Translations under genes and position numbers: made by a program
Notes under the pieces: model-generated
The model's database searches: none
What the model was told of the DNA's origin: nothing
What the model saw: only the letters and a program-made list of their open reading frames with translations
Assembly: GCF_943181405.1 (NCBI RefSeq)
Contig: NZ_CALPBY010000002.1
Span: forward strand, 670,920-734,919
Source of the DNA: Cellulosimicrobium sp. Marseille-Q4280
Lineage (GTDB): Bacteria > Actinomycetota > Actinomycetes > Actinomycetales > Cellulomonadaceae
Direction of reading: 5' to 3'
Length of the DNA: 64,000 bases
Part shown: piece after piece, positions 35,504 through 43,770 of the stretch
Layout of the letters: each line of letters starts with the position of its first letter
Position numbering within the stretch: position 1 is the first letter of the stretch

Positions 35504-37156
35504 CTACAGGTACTGGCCGGTGTTCGTGACGGTGTCGATGGTGCGCGGGGAGCCGCCCTCGCCCTTCTTCTGGACGATCGTGCGGATGAAGACGATGCGC
35601 TCGCCCTTCTTGCCGCTGATGCGCGCCCAGTCGTCGGGGTTGGTGGTGTTCGGCAGGTCCTCGTTCTCCTTGAACTCGTCGACGCACGCCGAGAGGAGGT
35701 GGTCGACGCGGATGCCGCGCTGCCCGGTCGCGAGGAGGTCCTTGATCGCGGACTTCTTCGCGCGGTCGACGACGTTCTGGATCATCGCGCCGGAGTTGAA
35801 GTCCTTGAAGTAGAGGATCTCCTTGTCGCCGCTCGCGTAGGTGACCTCGAGGAACTGGTTCTCCTCGTCCTCGGAGTACATGCGCTCGACGACGGAGCGG
35901 ATCATCGCGTCGAGCACCTCGCGCTCGTCGCCGCCGTGCTCGGCGAGGTCCGCCGCGTGGATCGGCAGGTCGTCGGTGAGGTACTTCGCGAAGATCTCCT
36001 TCGCGCCCTCGGCGTCGGGCCGCTCGATCTTGATCTTCACGTCGAGGCGTCCGGGCCGCAGGATCGCCGGGTCGATCATGTCCTCGCGGTTCGAGGCGCC
36101 GATGACGATGACGTTGTCGAGGCGCTCGACGCCGTCGATCTCGGACAGGAGCTGGGGCACGATCGTCGTCTCGACGTCCGACGAGAGGCCCGTGCCGCGC
36201 GTGCGGAAGAGCGACTCCATCTCGTCGAAGAACACGACCACGGGTGTTCCCTGGGACGCCTTCTCGCGCGCCCGGGCGAAGATCAGCCGGATGTGCCGCT
36301 CGGTCTCGCCGACGTACTTGTTGAGGAGCTCGGGCCCCTTGACGTTGAGGAAGAAGCTCTTCGCCGTGCCGGGCTCGACGTCCTCGCCGCGTGAGCGCGC
36401 GACGGTGTGGGCGAGCGAGTTCGCGACGGCCTTGGCGATGAGCGTCTTGCCGCAGCCGGGCGGACCGTAGAGCAGGACGCCCTTCGGCGGGCGCAGACCG
36501 TGCTCGCGGAACAGGTCGGGGTGCGTGAACGGCAGCTCGACGGCGTCGCGGATCTGCTCGATCTGCGGCCCGAGGCCTCCGATGTCCTCGTACCGGATGT
36601 CCGGCACCTCCTCGAGGACGAGCTCCTCGACCTCGGACTTCGGGATGACCTCGAACACGAAGCCCGAGCGGGTGTCGATCGTCAGGGAGTCGCCGACACG
36701 CAGCGCCGTGTGCGCGACGGAGCCCGCGAGGCGCACGACGCGTTCCTCGTCGGCACGCCCGACGACGAGCGCGCGGTCGGCGTCGAGGATCTCCTTGACC
36801 GTGACGATCTCGCCGGTGCGCTCGTAGCCACCGGCGGCGACGACCGTCATGGCCTCGTTGAGCTTGACCTCCTGGCCGGGGCGCAGGCGCTCGACGTCGA
36901 GGCTCGGGCTCGCGCCCACGTGCATCTTGCGACCGGACGCGGACACGTCGACGGAGCCGTCCGCGTGCGCCGCGAGGAACACGGCGTACGTGCCCGGGGG
37001 CTTGGCCAGGTCGTCGATCTGGCGCTTGAGGTCGAGGATCTGGTCCCGCGCGGCGCGCAACGCCTCGGCGAGCCTCTCGTTCTTCGCGGAGAGCAGTGCG
37101 AGCTCTCGCGCGCCGCTGGGCGCGCTCTCGTCGCTGCGGCCGAATGTCTCGCTCAT
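35504..37156 (-). CDS. arc: Proteasome-associated AAA ATPase (ARC/Mpa)
   Basis: This ring ATPase recognises pupylated proteins, unfolds them and threads them into the 20S core. The 550-residue protein starts with a coiled coil (residues ~15-50) that binds Pup, then two OB-fold segments, then the AAA domain with Walker A GPPGCGKT, the pore-loop stretch KYVGETERH and Walker [10 protein letters not shown]. The C-terminus is GQYL, the QYL tail that docks into the alpha ring. The ATG at 37156 (MSETFG) has GAGAGGGG upstream. It leads the proteasome block. Confidence 0.97.
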   Translation of the reverse strand: MSETFGRSDESAPSGARELALLSAKNERLAEALRAARDQILDLKRQIDDLAKPPGTYAVFLAAHADGSVDVSASGRKMHVGASPSLDVERLRPGQEVKLNEAMTVVAAGGYERTGEIVTVKEILDADRALVVGRADEERVVRLAGSVAHTALRVGDSLTIDTRSGFVFEVIPKSEVEELVLEEVPDIRYEDIGGLGPQIEQIRDAVELPFTHPDLFREHGLRPPKGVLLYGPPGCGKTLIAKAVANSLAHTVARSRGEDVEPGTAKSFFLNVKGPELLNKYVGETERHIRLIFARAREKASQGTPVVVFFDEMESLFRTRGTGLSSDVETTIVPQLLSEIDGVERLDNVIVIGASNREDMIDPAILRPGRLDVKIKIERPDAEGAKEIFAKYLTDDLPIHAADLAEHGGDEREVLDAMIRSVVERMYSEDEENQFLEVTYASGDKEILYFKDFNSGAMIQNVVDRAKKSAIKDLLATGQRGIRVDHLLSACVDEFKENEDLPNTTNPDDWARISGKKGERIVFIRTIVQKKGEGGSPRTIDTVTNTGQYL

Positions 37157-37286
37157 CGGGTGTTCCCCTCTCGCCGGCGGCTCCCCCGGTCGCCGCACGG
37201 CGGCCGGGAGGCCCGCGGCGTGAGCCGCGACCTGCCGTGGTCGGCCACCACCGGCGATCGGGTTCTAGACCTTAGGCACAATTCTG

Positions 37287-37302
37287 GTCCGCGTACACGG
37301 AC
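37287..37302. promoter_or_regulatory. 16-base imperfect palindrome upstream of arc
   Basis: GTCCGCGTACACGGAC reads the same on both strands except for one symmetric pair. It lies 131 bases before the arc start and 45 bases after trmI ends on the other side. A candidate operator only; no factor can be named. Confidence 0.3.
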
Positions 37303-37346
37303 GACACCCACCGTGAGACGACGCGGTGCCGATCGTTACCGGAACG

Positions 37347-38486
37347 TCACGCGCCCGACACGTCGTCCGGGGCCTCTCGGACGACGCCCGTCGCGGCCTC
37401 CGACACGGCCCCCGACGTGGTCTCCGAGGCGGCCTCCGGGGCGTCCGCCCCGGGTGCCTGCCCGACGTCGCGCCGCACCCGGCGGATCTTCTTCTCCGAC
37501 ACGGGTCGCTCCCCGAGCTCCTCGGGCGACCACTGCTCCGCGTCGGTCGGGTACGCGCCCTTCGCGGGCCGGCGCCTGCGCTCCGGCGGCGCGACGCCGT
37601 CGGCGAGACGCCGCGCGGTGAGGAGGAAGCCGGTGTGCCCGATCATGCGGTGCTGCGGGCGCACCGCGAGCCCTTCGAGGTGCCAGCCCCGGACCATCGA
37701 CTCCCACGCGACCGGCTCGGCGTAGCGGCCGTCGGAACGCAGGTCCTCGGCGAGCCGGGACAGCTGCGTGGTGGTCGCGACGTAGCAGACGAGCACGCCG
37801 CCGGGCACGAGGGCGCGCGCCACGACGTCGAGGTTCTCCCACGGGGCGAGCATGTCGAGCACCACGCGGTCCACCGTGCCGTCGGGAGCGACGGTCGGCA
37901 GGACGTCGGCGAGGTCACCCACGGAGAGCGTCCACGCGGGGTGCTCGCCGCCGAAGAAGTTCTCGACGTTGCCGCGCGCGATCGCCGCGAAGTCCTCGCG
38001 GCGCTCGATCGAGTGGAGGTCGCCCGCGTCGCCGACGGCGCGCAGGAGCGACATGGTCAGCGCGCCGGAGCCCACGCCCGCCTCGATCACGCGCGCACCG
38101 GGGAAGACGTCGGCCATCGCGACGATCTGCCCGGCGTCCTTGGGGTAGACCACCGCGGCGCCGCGCGGCATGGAGAGCACGTAGTCGGACAGCAGCGGGC
38201 GCAGCGCGAGGTACTCGATCTCCGCGGTGTTGCGGACGACCGAGCCCTCAGGGGCTCCGATGAGGTCGTCGTGCCGGAGGTAGCCCTTGTGCGTGTGGAA
38301 CGTGGCTCCCGGCGCGAGCGTGATCGTGTGCAGACGGCCCCGGGGGTCCGTGAGCTGCACCTTGTCCCCCACGCGCAGCGGGCCACGCCGCTGGTCGGCA
38401 CCCGTCGTGCCGGGGCGCGCTGGGCCGTCCGCGGTCTCGGGGGCGGAGGGCTGGCCGGGCGGGGTGGCGGTGGGCTCGTCGGTCAC
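37347..38486 (-). CDS. trmI: tRNA (adenine-58-N1)-methyltransferase
   Basis: TrmI methylates A58 in the T-loop of tRNA. The 379-residue protein has an N-terminal beta domain (GDKVQLTDPRGRLHTITL, FHTHKGYLRHDDLIG), the SAM-binding motif VIEAGVGSGALT, ERREDFA, and VDRVVLDMLAPWENL as the substrate-side motif. The last ~50 residues are low complexity. trmI lies upstream of the proteasomal ATPase gene in most proteasome-bearing actinobacteria, as here. The GTG start (38486) follows GTAGGATGG. Confidence 0.93.
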   Translation of the reverse strand: MTDEPTATPPGQPSAPETADGPARPGTTGADQRRGPLRVGDKVQLTDPRGRLHTITLAPGATFHTHKGYLRHDDLIGAPEGSVVRNTAEIEYLALRPLLSDYVLSMPRGAAVVYPKDAGQIVAMADVFPGARVIEAGVGSGALTMSLLRAVGDAGDLHSIERREDFAAIARGNVENFFGGEHPAWTLSVGDLADVLPTVAPDGTVDRVVLDMLAPWENLDVVARALVPGGVLVCYVATTTQLSRLAEDLRSDGRYAEPVAWESMVRGWHLEGLAVRPQHRMIGHTGFLLTARRLADGVAPPERRRRPAKGAYPTDAEQWSPEELGERPVSEKKIRRVRRDVGQAPGADAPEAASETTSGAVSEAATGVVREAPDDVSGA

Positions 38487-38566
38487 GGGCGACCATCCTA
38501 CGGGGCCGCCTGCGCGGCCCGGCGAGCTCGGCCCTGCGCGAGCCGCACGAACCGTGGCGGACGGGC

Positions 38567-39754
38567 TCAGCGCCGACGTGCGTCGCGGAGCGCGGTGACG
38601 ACCCGGGCGACCTCGAGCACCCCGACGACGCGGCCGCCGTCGGTCACGGGGACGACGGCCGCCTGCCGCCCCGCGCGGGCGAGCGCGGCGAGCATCTCCT
38701 GCCCGGCGAGGCCGGCGTCGACGGCGGCGCCGGGCGGCAGCGGCACGGCGACCGCGCCGACGGGCGTCGTCTCGGCGGCGTCGGGCGGGACCGCGGCGGC
38801 CGCGGCCGGGTCGACGTACCCGACGGACCGGCCACCGTCGTCGACGAGGACGGCCAGCACGTGCGGGCCGCCCGCGAGCGCCACGGCACGACCGGCCGCC
38901 GCGACCGACGCGGCCGTGCCCACGGGGACGGCAGGCCGCGCGAGGCCCCGCACCGACAGGCCCGAGACCGCCTCGCGCGTCCGCCCGGCCGCGATCGCCT
39001 GCCCCGCGCCGGACCAGAGGAAGGCGCCGATGAGGGCCGCCCACGCGACGGTCCAGAGGGAGGGCTGCCGGCCGACCGACAGCGGCCACAGCAGCGCCCA
39101 CGCGACGACGCCCACGGCGACGGCGCGGCCGACCCAGCCCGCGGCGACCGTGCCCGTGGTCCGCGAGCCGGTCGCCGCCCACACGGCGGACTCCAGGATC
39201 TGCCCGCCGTCGAGCGGGAGCCCGGGCAGGAGGTTGAAGAACCCGACGAACGCGTTGGAGAACGCGCCCGCGTACAGCAGCAGGGCGGGGACGGAGAAGA
39301 CGTCCATCGTCTGGAAGGTGAGCCAGAACACGACCGCGAGCGCGAGGTTCGTCAGCGGGCCGACGACCGAGATGAGGAACCCGTCGAGCGGACGGGCCGA
39401 CGTCCCGGAGTACGCGGTGTGCCCGCCCCACAGCGTCACCGCGAGCTCGGTCACGTGCTGGCCCCGGGCGCGGGCGACGAGCGCGTGCGCGACCTCGTGC
39501 AGGAAGACCGACCCGAACAGCAGCAGGACGAAGGCGAAGGACACGAGGAACCGCTCGCCGCCGAGGTGGGGCGCGAGGTTCTCGACCGTCGGCGCGAACA
39601 GCACGGTGAGGATCGCGGCAGCCAGGAACCACGACGGCGTGAGGATGACGGGGGCACCCGAGACGCGACCGATCACCCAGCCCTTGGTGCGCCCGGGCGC
39701 GTCCTGGCGTGCGGGCCTGCGGGGGGCTCGGGGCTCTGGTCCGTCCACCGGCAC
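38567..39754 (-). CDS. Site-2-type M50 metalloprotease with CBS-like domains
   Basis: The 395-residue protein has about six membrane helices, the zinc motif HEVAHA (HExxH) near residue 90 and the second metal ligand in LPGLPLDGGQIL. The C-terminal ~150 residues hold two CBS-like units (GGPHVLAVLVDDGGRSVGYVD and VVPVTDGGRVVGVLEVA). This is the cytoplasmic-membrane SpoIVFB-like subgroup with CBS regulation. Such enzymes cut membrane-bound regulators; the target is unknown. GTG codons at 39754 and 39748 are both possible starts. Confidence 0.9.
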   Translation of the reverse strand: MPVDGPEPRAPRRPARQDAPGRTKGWVIGRVSGAPVILTPSWFLAAAILTVLFAPTVENLAPHLGGERFLVSFAFVLLLFGSVFLHEVAHALVARARGQHVTELAVTLWGGHTAYSGTSARPLDGFLISVVGPLTNLALAVVFWLTFQTMDVFSVPALLLYAGAFSNAFVGFFNLLPGLPLDGGQILESAVWAATGSRTTGTVAAGWVGRAVAVGVVAWALLWPLSVGRQPSLWTVAWAALIGAFLWSGAGQAIAAGRTREAVSGLSVRGLARPAVPVGTAASVAAAGRAVALAGGPHVLAVLVDDGGRSVGYVDPAAAAAVPPDAAETTPVGAVAVPLPPGAAVDAGLAGQEMLAALARAGRQAAVVPVTDGGRVVGVLEVARVVTALRDARRR

Positions 39755-39757
39755 AGA

Positions 39758-42508
39758 CTATGCGGTCGGCGGGTCCGCTCCCCGGAGCACGTCGGCGAGC
39801 TCCTCCCGGGAGTGGATGCCGAGCCGCGTGTACACCTTGCGCAGGTGGTACTCGATCGTCTTGGGGCTGAGGAACAGGGCCGCCGCCGCCTCGCGCGTCG
39901 TCCGTCCCTCCGTGAGGAGCAGGCAGACCTGCAGCTCCTGGGGGGTGAGTGCCCCGGGTCCCACCCCCTCCCGTGCGGCGACCCTCTCGCCGGTCGCCTC
40001 GAGCTCGACCCGCGTGCTGGCCGCCCAGACGACCGCCCCGAGGGCGTCGAACGTGCCCAGTGCGTCCCGCAGGAGCAGCCGGGCGTCGACGCGACGCCCG
40101 GCCCGGCGCAGCCGCATCCCGTAGGCGAGCTGCGTCCGGGCGCGCTCGAAGACGTCCCGGGTCCGCGCGTGACGGGCGAGGGCCGACGCGAAGTGCGCCT
40201 CGAACTCGCCCTCGGCGGCGACGAGCCCGAGCGCCCGGTCGGCGCGGGCGCGCGTCCAGGGTCGCCCGCTGGCCGTGGCGGAGGCCGCGAACCGTGCGGC
40301 GACAGCCCGGGCCGCCGCGGACCTCCCCGTCCGTTCCAGGGCGTCGACCAGCTCCGGCCCGGGGTGCAGGTCGGGATCGCCCACACCCAGCTCCTCGAGC
40401 CGCGCGGCGAGCACCGTGAGCCGGTCCGCCGCCTCGTCCGGCCTGCCCTCCGACAGCGCGAGGTCGCCGAGCGCGAGCTCGCACCAGATCTCGCCGAAGA
40501 GCATCGACCGCTCACGGCAGAGCGCCGACGCGTCCGCCGCGTGCTGCCGGCACGCCGCGCTCCGCCCGGCGCGCGACTCGAGCCAGGTGAGTCCTGCGAG
40601 CGCCATGGCGAGCTCCCCGCCCTGGCCGGTCTCCCGGGCCAGCCGTGCGGCCTCGTCGTAGTTGGCCGCCGCCCGCTCCCAGGCGTTCGACGTCGCCTGG
40701 TCCCGGGCCACGTGGAAGAGCACGTCGGGCAGCACGCCCACGCCCACGCGCGTGCGGACCTGGTCCACCAGGGCGCGCAGCGGCGCGCCGTCGACGGCGT
40801 CGCGCAGGAACAGCGGCGCCAGCATGAGCCAGGGCAGCGCGGCGGGGTGCGCGAGGGGGTCGACGTGCTCGGCCAGCAGCGCGACGGCGGCACGGAGTCG
40901 CGACGTGCTGTCCCGACCGAGGAGGACGCCCGACGCCCCGGACGACGCCAGCCCGACGGCCCGGGCCACGGGATCCGTCGTGTCGGGCAGGGACGCGACC
41001 AGCCGTGCCTCGACGCGACGCAGGGCGACCGTGTCGACGAGGTACATGCACGCGCGGCTCGCCTCCGCGAGGAGCAGGACACGGTCGTCGACGGTGGCGA
41101 GGTCGGCCGCCCGCTCGAGCAGGTCGAGGCCGACGCGCGCCGAGCCCGAGCGCATCGCGAGGGTGGCGCGCAGCTCCGCTCCGTGCGCGGTGAGAGGACC
41201 GCTCGGCGGTTCGGCCTCGTCCAGGAGCGCCAGCGCCCGGTCGGGAAGGCCCCCTGACGCGGCAGCGCGTGCGGACGCGACGAGCCGCGTCCGCGCCGCA
41301 CCGGTCGTCGGGCTCAGCCGGGCGGCGCGCTCGAGGGCGGTCGACGCGACGGTGAACGCCGTGCGTGCCGCCGCCCTGTCGCCGAGCTCCTCGAGGAGGG
41401 TCGCGACGTCCTCGTCGAGCCGGGTCGTGGCGGCGGCCAGGTGCCACGCGTGCCGGTCGGCGTCCACGGACGCGAGCTCGGCGGCGAGGCTGCCGTGCAC
41501 CCGGCGGCGCACCTCCTGGTCGGCGGCACCGTAGACCACCGAGCGCAGCAGCGGGTGGCGGAACGTGATGCGCTCGCCCTCGACCGTGAGCAGGCCCGCC
41601 CTCGCGGCACCGTCGAGACCGGTGGGGTCGAGGTCGAGCCGACGGCACGCGGCGCGGGTGAGCCGGAGGTCGCCCCCGGCGAGCGCCGCCACGAGCGCGA
41701 CGGTCCGGTCGGCCGTCGACAGGGCGTCCAGCCGCCGCGCGAAGGACCTCTGGAGCCGCTCGGGGAGGGTGTGCGGGAACCCCGCCGCGGCGTCGCCCGC
41801 GGTCGGGTCGTCCAGCGGTTCAGCCGCGAGCTCGAGCAGGGCGAGGGGGTTCCCGCCGGTCTCCCGGTAGAGGTCGTCGAGCGCGCGCGACGGCCCGGAC
41901 GGGAACGCCGCGGAGAGCAGCCGCGCGGCGGCGTCCGGTGCGATGCCGGCGAGGTCGAGCGCGGGCAGGTCGCGCACGGGCTCCGGGAGCTCGCCGCTGC
42001 GTCCCGCGACGAGCACCGCGACGGGGTCGTCGCGCACGCGGCGCGCGGCGAAGGCCAGCGCGTCGACCGACGGCCGGTCCGCCCAGTGCACGTCGTCCAG
42101 GACGACGACGACCGGGCCGTCCTCGGCATACCGGCTGAGCAGGCTCAGGGTCGCCGCGCCGATGGCGAACCGGTCCCTCCCGTCGCCGGGACGGAGGCTG
42201 AGCGCTGCCCCCAGCTCGACGGCCTGCGGGCCGGGGATGTCGTCGAGCAGCGGCAGGGCGGGCAGCAGCAGCGCGTGGAGCGCCGCGAACGGCAGGTCCC
42301 GCTCCACCTCCGCAGGCGTCACCTCGAGCACCCGCGTGACCCCGTCGCCGCCGACAGAGGTCGCGACGGCGTCGGCCAGGAGCGCGGTCTTGCCGATCCC
42401 CGGCTCCCCCGTGACGACCAGCGCGCCACCGCGGCCGAGACGCGCGGAGGCGAGGAGGCGGGAGACCGTCTCCTGCTCGGCGGCCCTGCCGAGGAGCACC
42501 ACGTCCAC
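39758..42508 (-). CDS. LAL-type LuxR-family transcriptional regulator
   Basis: The 916-residue protein has an N-terminal AAA/NB-ARC-like ATPase (Walker A GEPGIGKT near residue 35, Walker B VVVVLDDVHWAD) and a long helical TPR-like middle. A C-terminal LuxR helix-turn-helix closes it (LTPQELQVCLLLTEGRTTREAA, then LFLSPKTIEYHLRKVYTRLGI). This is the large ATP-binding LuxR (MalT-like) type, usually an activator. It is divergent from the methyltransferase and the hydrolase-glycosyltransferase fusion, which are its likely targets. The GTG start at 42508 follows TAGACTT; no clear ribosome-binding site is seen, so the start is tentative. Confidence 0.88.
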   Translation of the reverse strand: MDVVLLGRAAEQETVSRLLASARLGRGGALVVTGEPGIGKTALLADAVATSVGGDGVTRVLEVTPAEVERDLPFAALHALLLPALPLLDDIPGPQAVELGAALSLRPGDGRDRFAIGAATLSLLSRYAEDGPVVVVLDDVHWADRPSVDALAFAARRVRDDPVAVLVAGRSGELPEPVRDLPALDLAGIAPDAAARLLSAAFPSGPSRALDDLYRETGGNPLALLELAAEPLDDPTAGDAAAGFPHTLPERLQRSFARRLDALSTADRTVALVAALAGGDLRLTRAACRRLDLDPTGLDGAARAGLLTVEGERITFRHPLLRSVVYGAADQEVRRRVHGSLAAELASVDADRHAWHLAAATTRLDEDVATLLEELGDRAAARTAFTVASTALERAARLSPTTGAARTRLVASARAAASGGLPDRALALLDEAEPPSGPLTAHGAELRATLAMRSGSARVGLDLLERAADLATVDDRVLLLAEASRACMYLVDTVALRRVEARLVASLPDTTDPVARAVGLASSGASGVLLGRDSTSRLRAAVALLAEHVDPLAHPAALPWLMLAPLFLRDAVDGAPLRALVDQVRTRVGVGVLPDVLFHVARDQATSNAWERAAANYDEAARLARETGQGGELAMALAGLTWLESRAGRSAACRQHAADASALCRERSMLFGEIWCELALGDLALSEGRPDEAADRLTVLAARLEELGVGDPDLHPGPELVDALERTGRSAAARAVAARFAASATASGRPWTRARADRALGLVAAEGEFEAHFASALARHARTRDVFERARTQLAYGMRLRRAGRRVDARLLLRDALGTFDALGAVVWAASTRVELEATGERVAAREGVGPGALTPQELQVCLLLTEGRTTREAAAALFLSPKTIEYHLRKVYTRLGIHSREELADVLRGADPPTA

Positions 42509-42546
42509 AAGTCTAGGGAGCCGCCCGCGGGCCCGGCGGGACGAGG

Positions 42547-42570
42547 CCCCTGGCGCCGGACGACCAGGGG
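42547..42570. promoter_or_regulatory. Inverted repeat in the divergent promoter region
   Basis: CCCCTGG at 42547-42553 and CCAGGGG at 42564-42570 form an inverted repeat with a 10-base spacer, between the LAL regulator and the methyltransferase. Dyad sites in such a gap are good operator candidates for the regulator. Confidence 0.35.
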
Positions 42571-42655
42571 GGCCACCTGACGCGGGCGGTGCGGGCAGAC
42601 GCCTACGTTCGCGGTACCGGCACCCGCCGGGACACCGACACGACAGGAGCATCCG

Positions 42656-43738
42656 ATGAGCACCCCGACCGAGGCGCCCCCGGCCCTCGACATGGACGCC
42701 CTCATGGCGTTCGTCTTCCGCGCCGTCGACGAGGTCGGCGCGACCCTCAACGCGGCGCTCGTCGTCCTCGGCGACAAGCTCGGCTACTACCGGGACCTCG
42801 CGGCCCACGGGCCGACGACGCCGGCGGAGCTGGCCGAGCGCACCGGGACGGCCGAGCCGTACGCCCGGGAGTGGCTCAACGCCCAGGCCGCGGGCGACTA
42901 CCTCACGTACGACCCGCCGTCGGGCCGCTACACGCTCCCGCCCGAGCAGGCGGTCGCGCTCACGGTCGAGGACAGCCCGGCGTTCCTGCCCGGCTTCTTC
43001 CAGCTCGCCCTGGGCACGGTGCACGACGTCGACCACGTGCTCGACGCCGCCCGGAGCGGCGGGGGGTACGGGTGGCACGAGCACGTCACCGACGTCCACG
43101 TCGGCTGCGAGCGGTTCTTCCGTCCCAGCTACCACGCGCACCTCGTCGACGAGTGGCTCCCCGCGCTGGACGGGGTCGTCGAGAAGCTGCAGGCGGGCGC
43201 CCTCGTCGCGGACGTGGGCTGCGGGCACGGTGCGTCGACCGTGCTCATGGCCCAGGCGTTCCCGGAGTCGCGGTTCGTGGGCTCCGACTACCACCCCGAG
43301 TCGATCGCCACCGCGCGGCAGCGGGCGGCGGACGCGGGCGTCTCCGACCGTATCCGGTTCGAGGTCGCCTCGGCCCAGGAGCTCCCGGGGACGGGCTTCG
43401 ACCTCGTGACGATGTTCGACTGCCTGCACGACATGGGCGACCCTGTCGGGGCGGCCGAGCAGGTCCGGCGCGCGCTGGCCCCGGACGGCACCTGGATGGT
43501 CGTCGAGCCGATGGCCGGAGACCACGTGGAGGACAACCTCAACCCCGTCGGTCGCGCCTACTACGGCTTCTCCACGCTGCTGTGCACGCCGGCGTCGCTG
43601 TCGCAGGACGTCGGGCTCGCGCTCGGCACGCAGGCCGGGCCGGCCCGCATCCGGGACGTCGCGACCGCGGCGGGCTTCGGCCGGTTCGCGTCCGTCGCCG
43701 AGACGCCGTTCAACCGCGTCCTGGAGATCCGGGCCTGA
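42656..43738 (+). CDS. SAM-dependent methyltransferase with winged-helix head
   Basis: The 360-residue protein starts at an ATG with ACAGGAG upstream. Residues 1-95 form a winged-helix dimerisation-type domain (LGYYRDLAAHGPTTPAELAERTG, YAREWLNAQAAGDY). The class I fold follows with motif I VADVGCGHGAST near residue 183, SDYHPESI and VTMFDCLHDMGDP. The pattern resembles Rv2258c-like methyltransferases. The substrate is unknown. It is likely co-transcribed with the fusion gene 32 bases downstream. Confidence 0.88.
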   Translation: MSTPTEAPPALDMDALMAFVFRAVDEVGATLNAALVVLGDKLGYYRDLAAHGPTTPAELAERTGTAEPYAREWLNAQAAGDYLTYDPPSGRYTLPPEQAVALTVEDSPAFLPGFFQLALGTVHDVDHVLDAARSGGGYGWHEHVTDVHVGCERFFRPSYHAHLVDEWLPALDGVVEKLQAGALVADVGCGHGASTVLMAQAFPESRFVGSDYHPESIATARQRAADAGVSDRIRFEVASAQELPGTGFDLVTMFDCLHDMGDPVGAAEQVRRALAPDGTWMVVEPMAGDHVEDNLNPVGRAYYGFSTLLCTPASLSQDVGLALGTQAGPARIRDVATAAGFGRFASVAETPFNRVLEIRA

Positions 43739-43770
43739 CGCTCGGGGGCCGGGAGGAGTAGGAATTGAGC

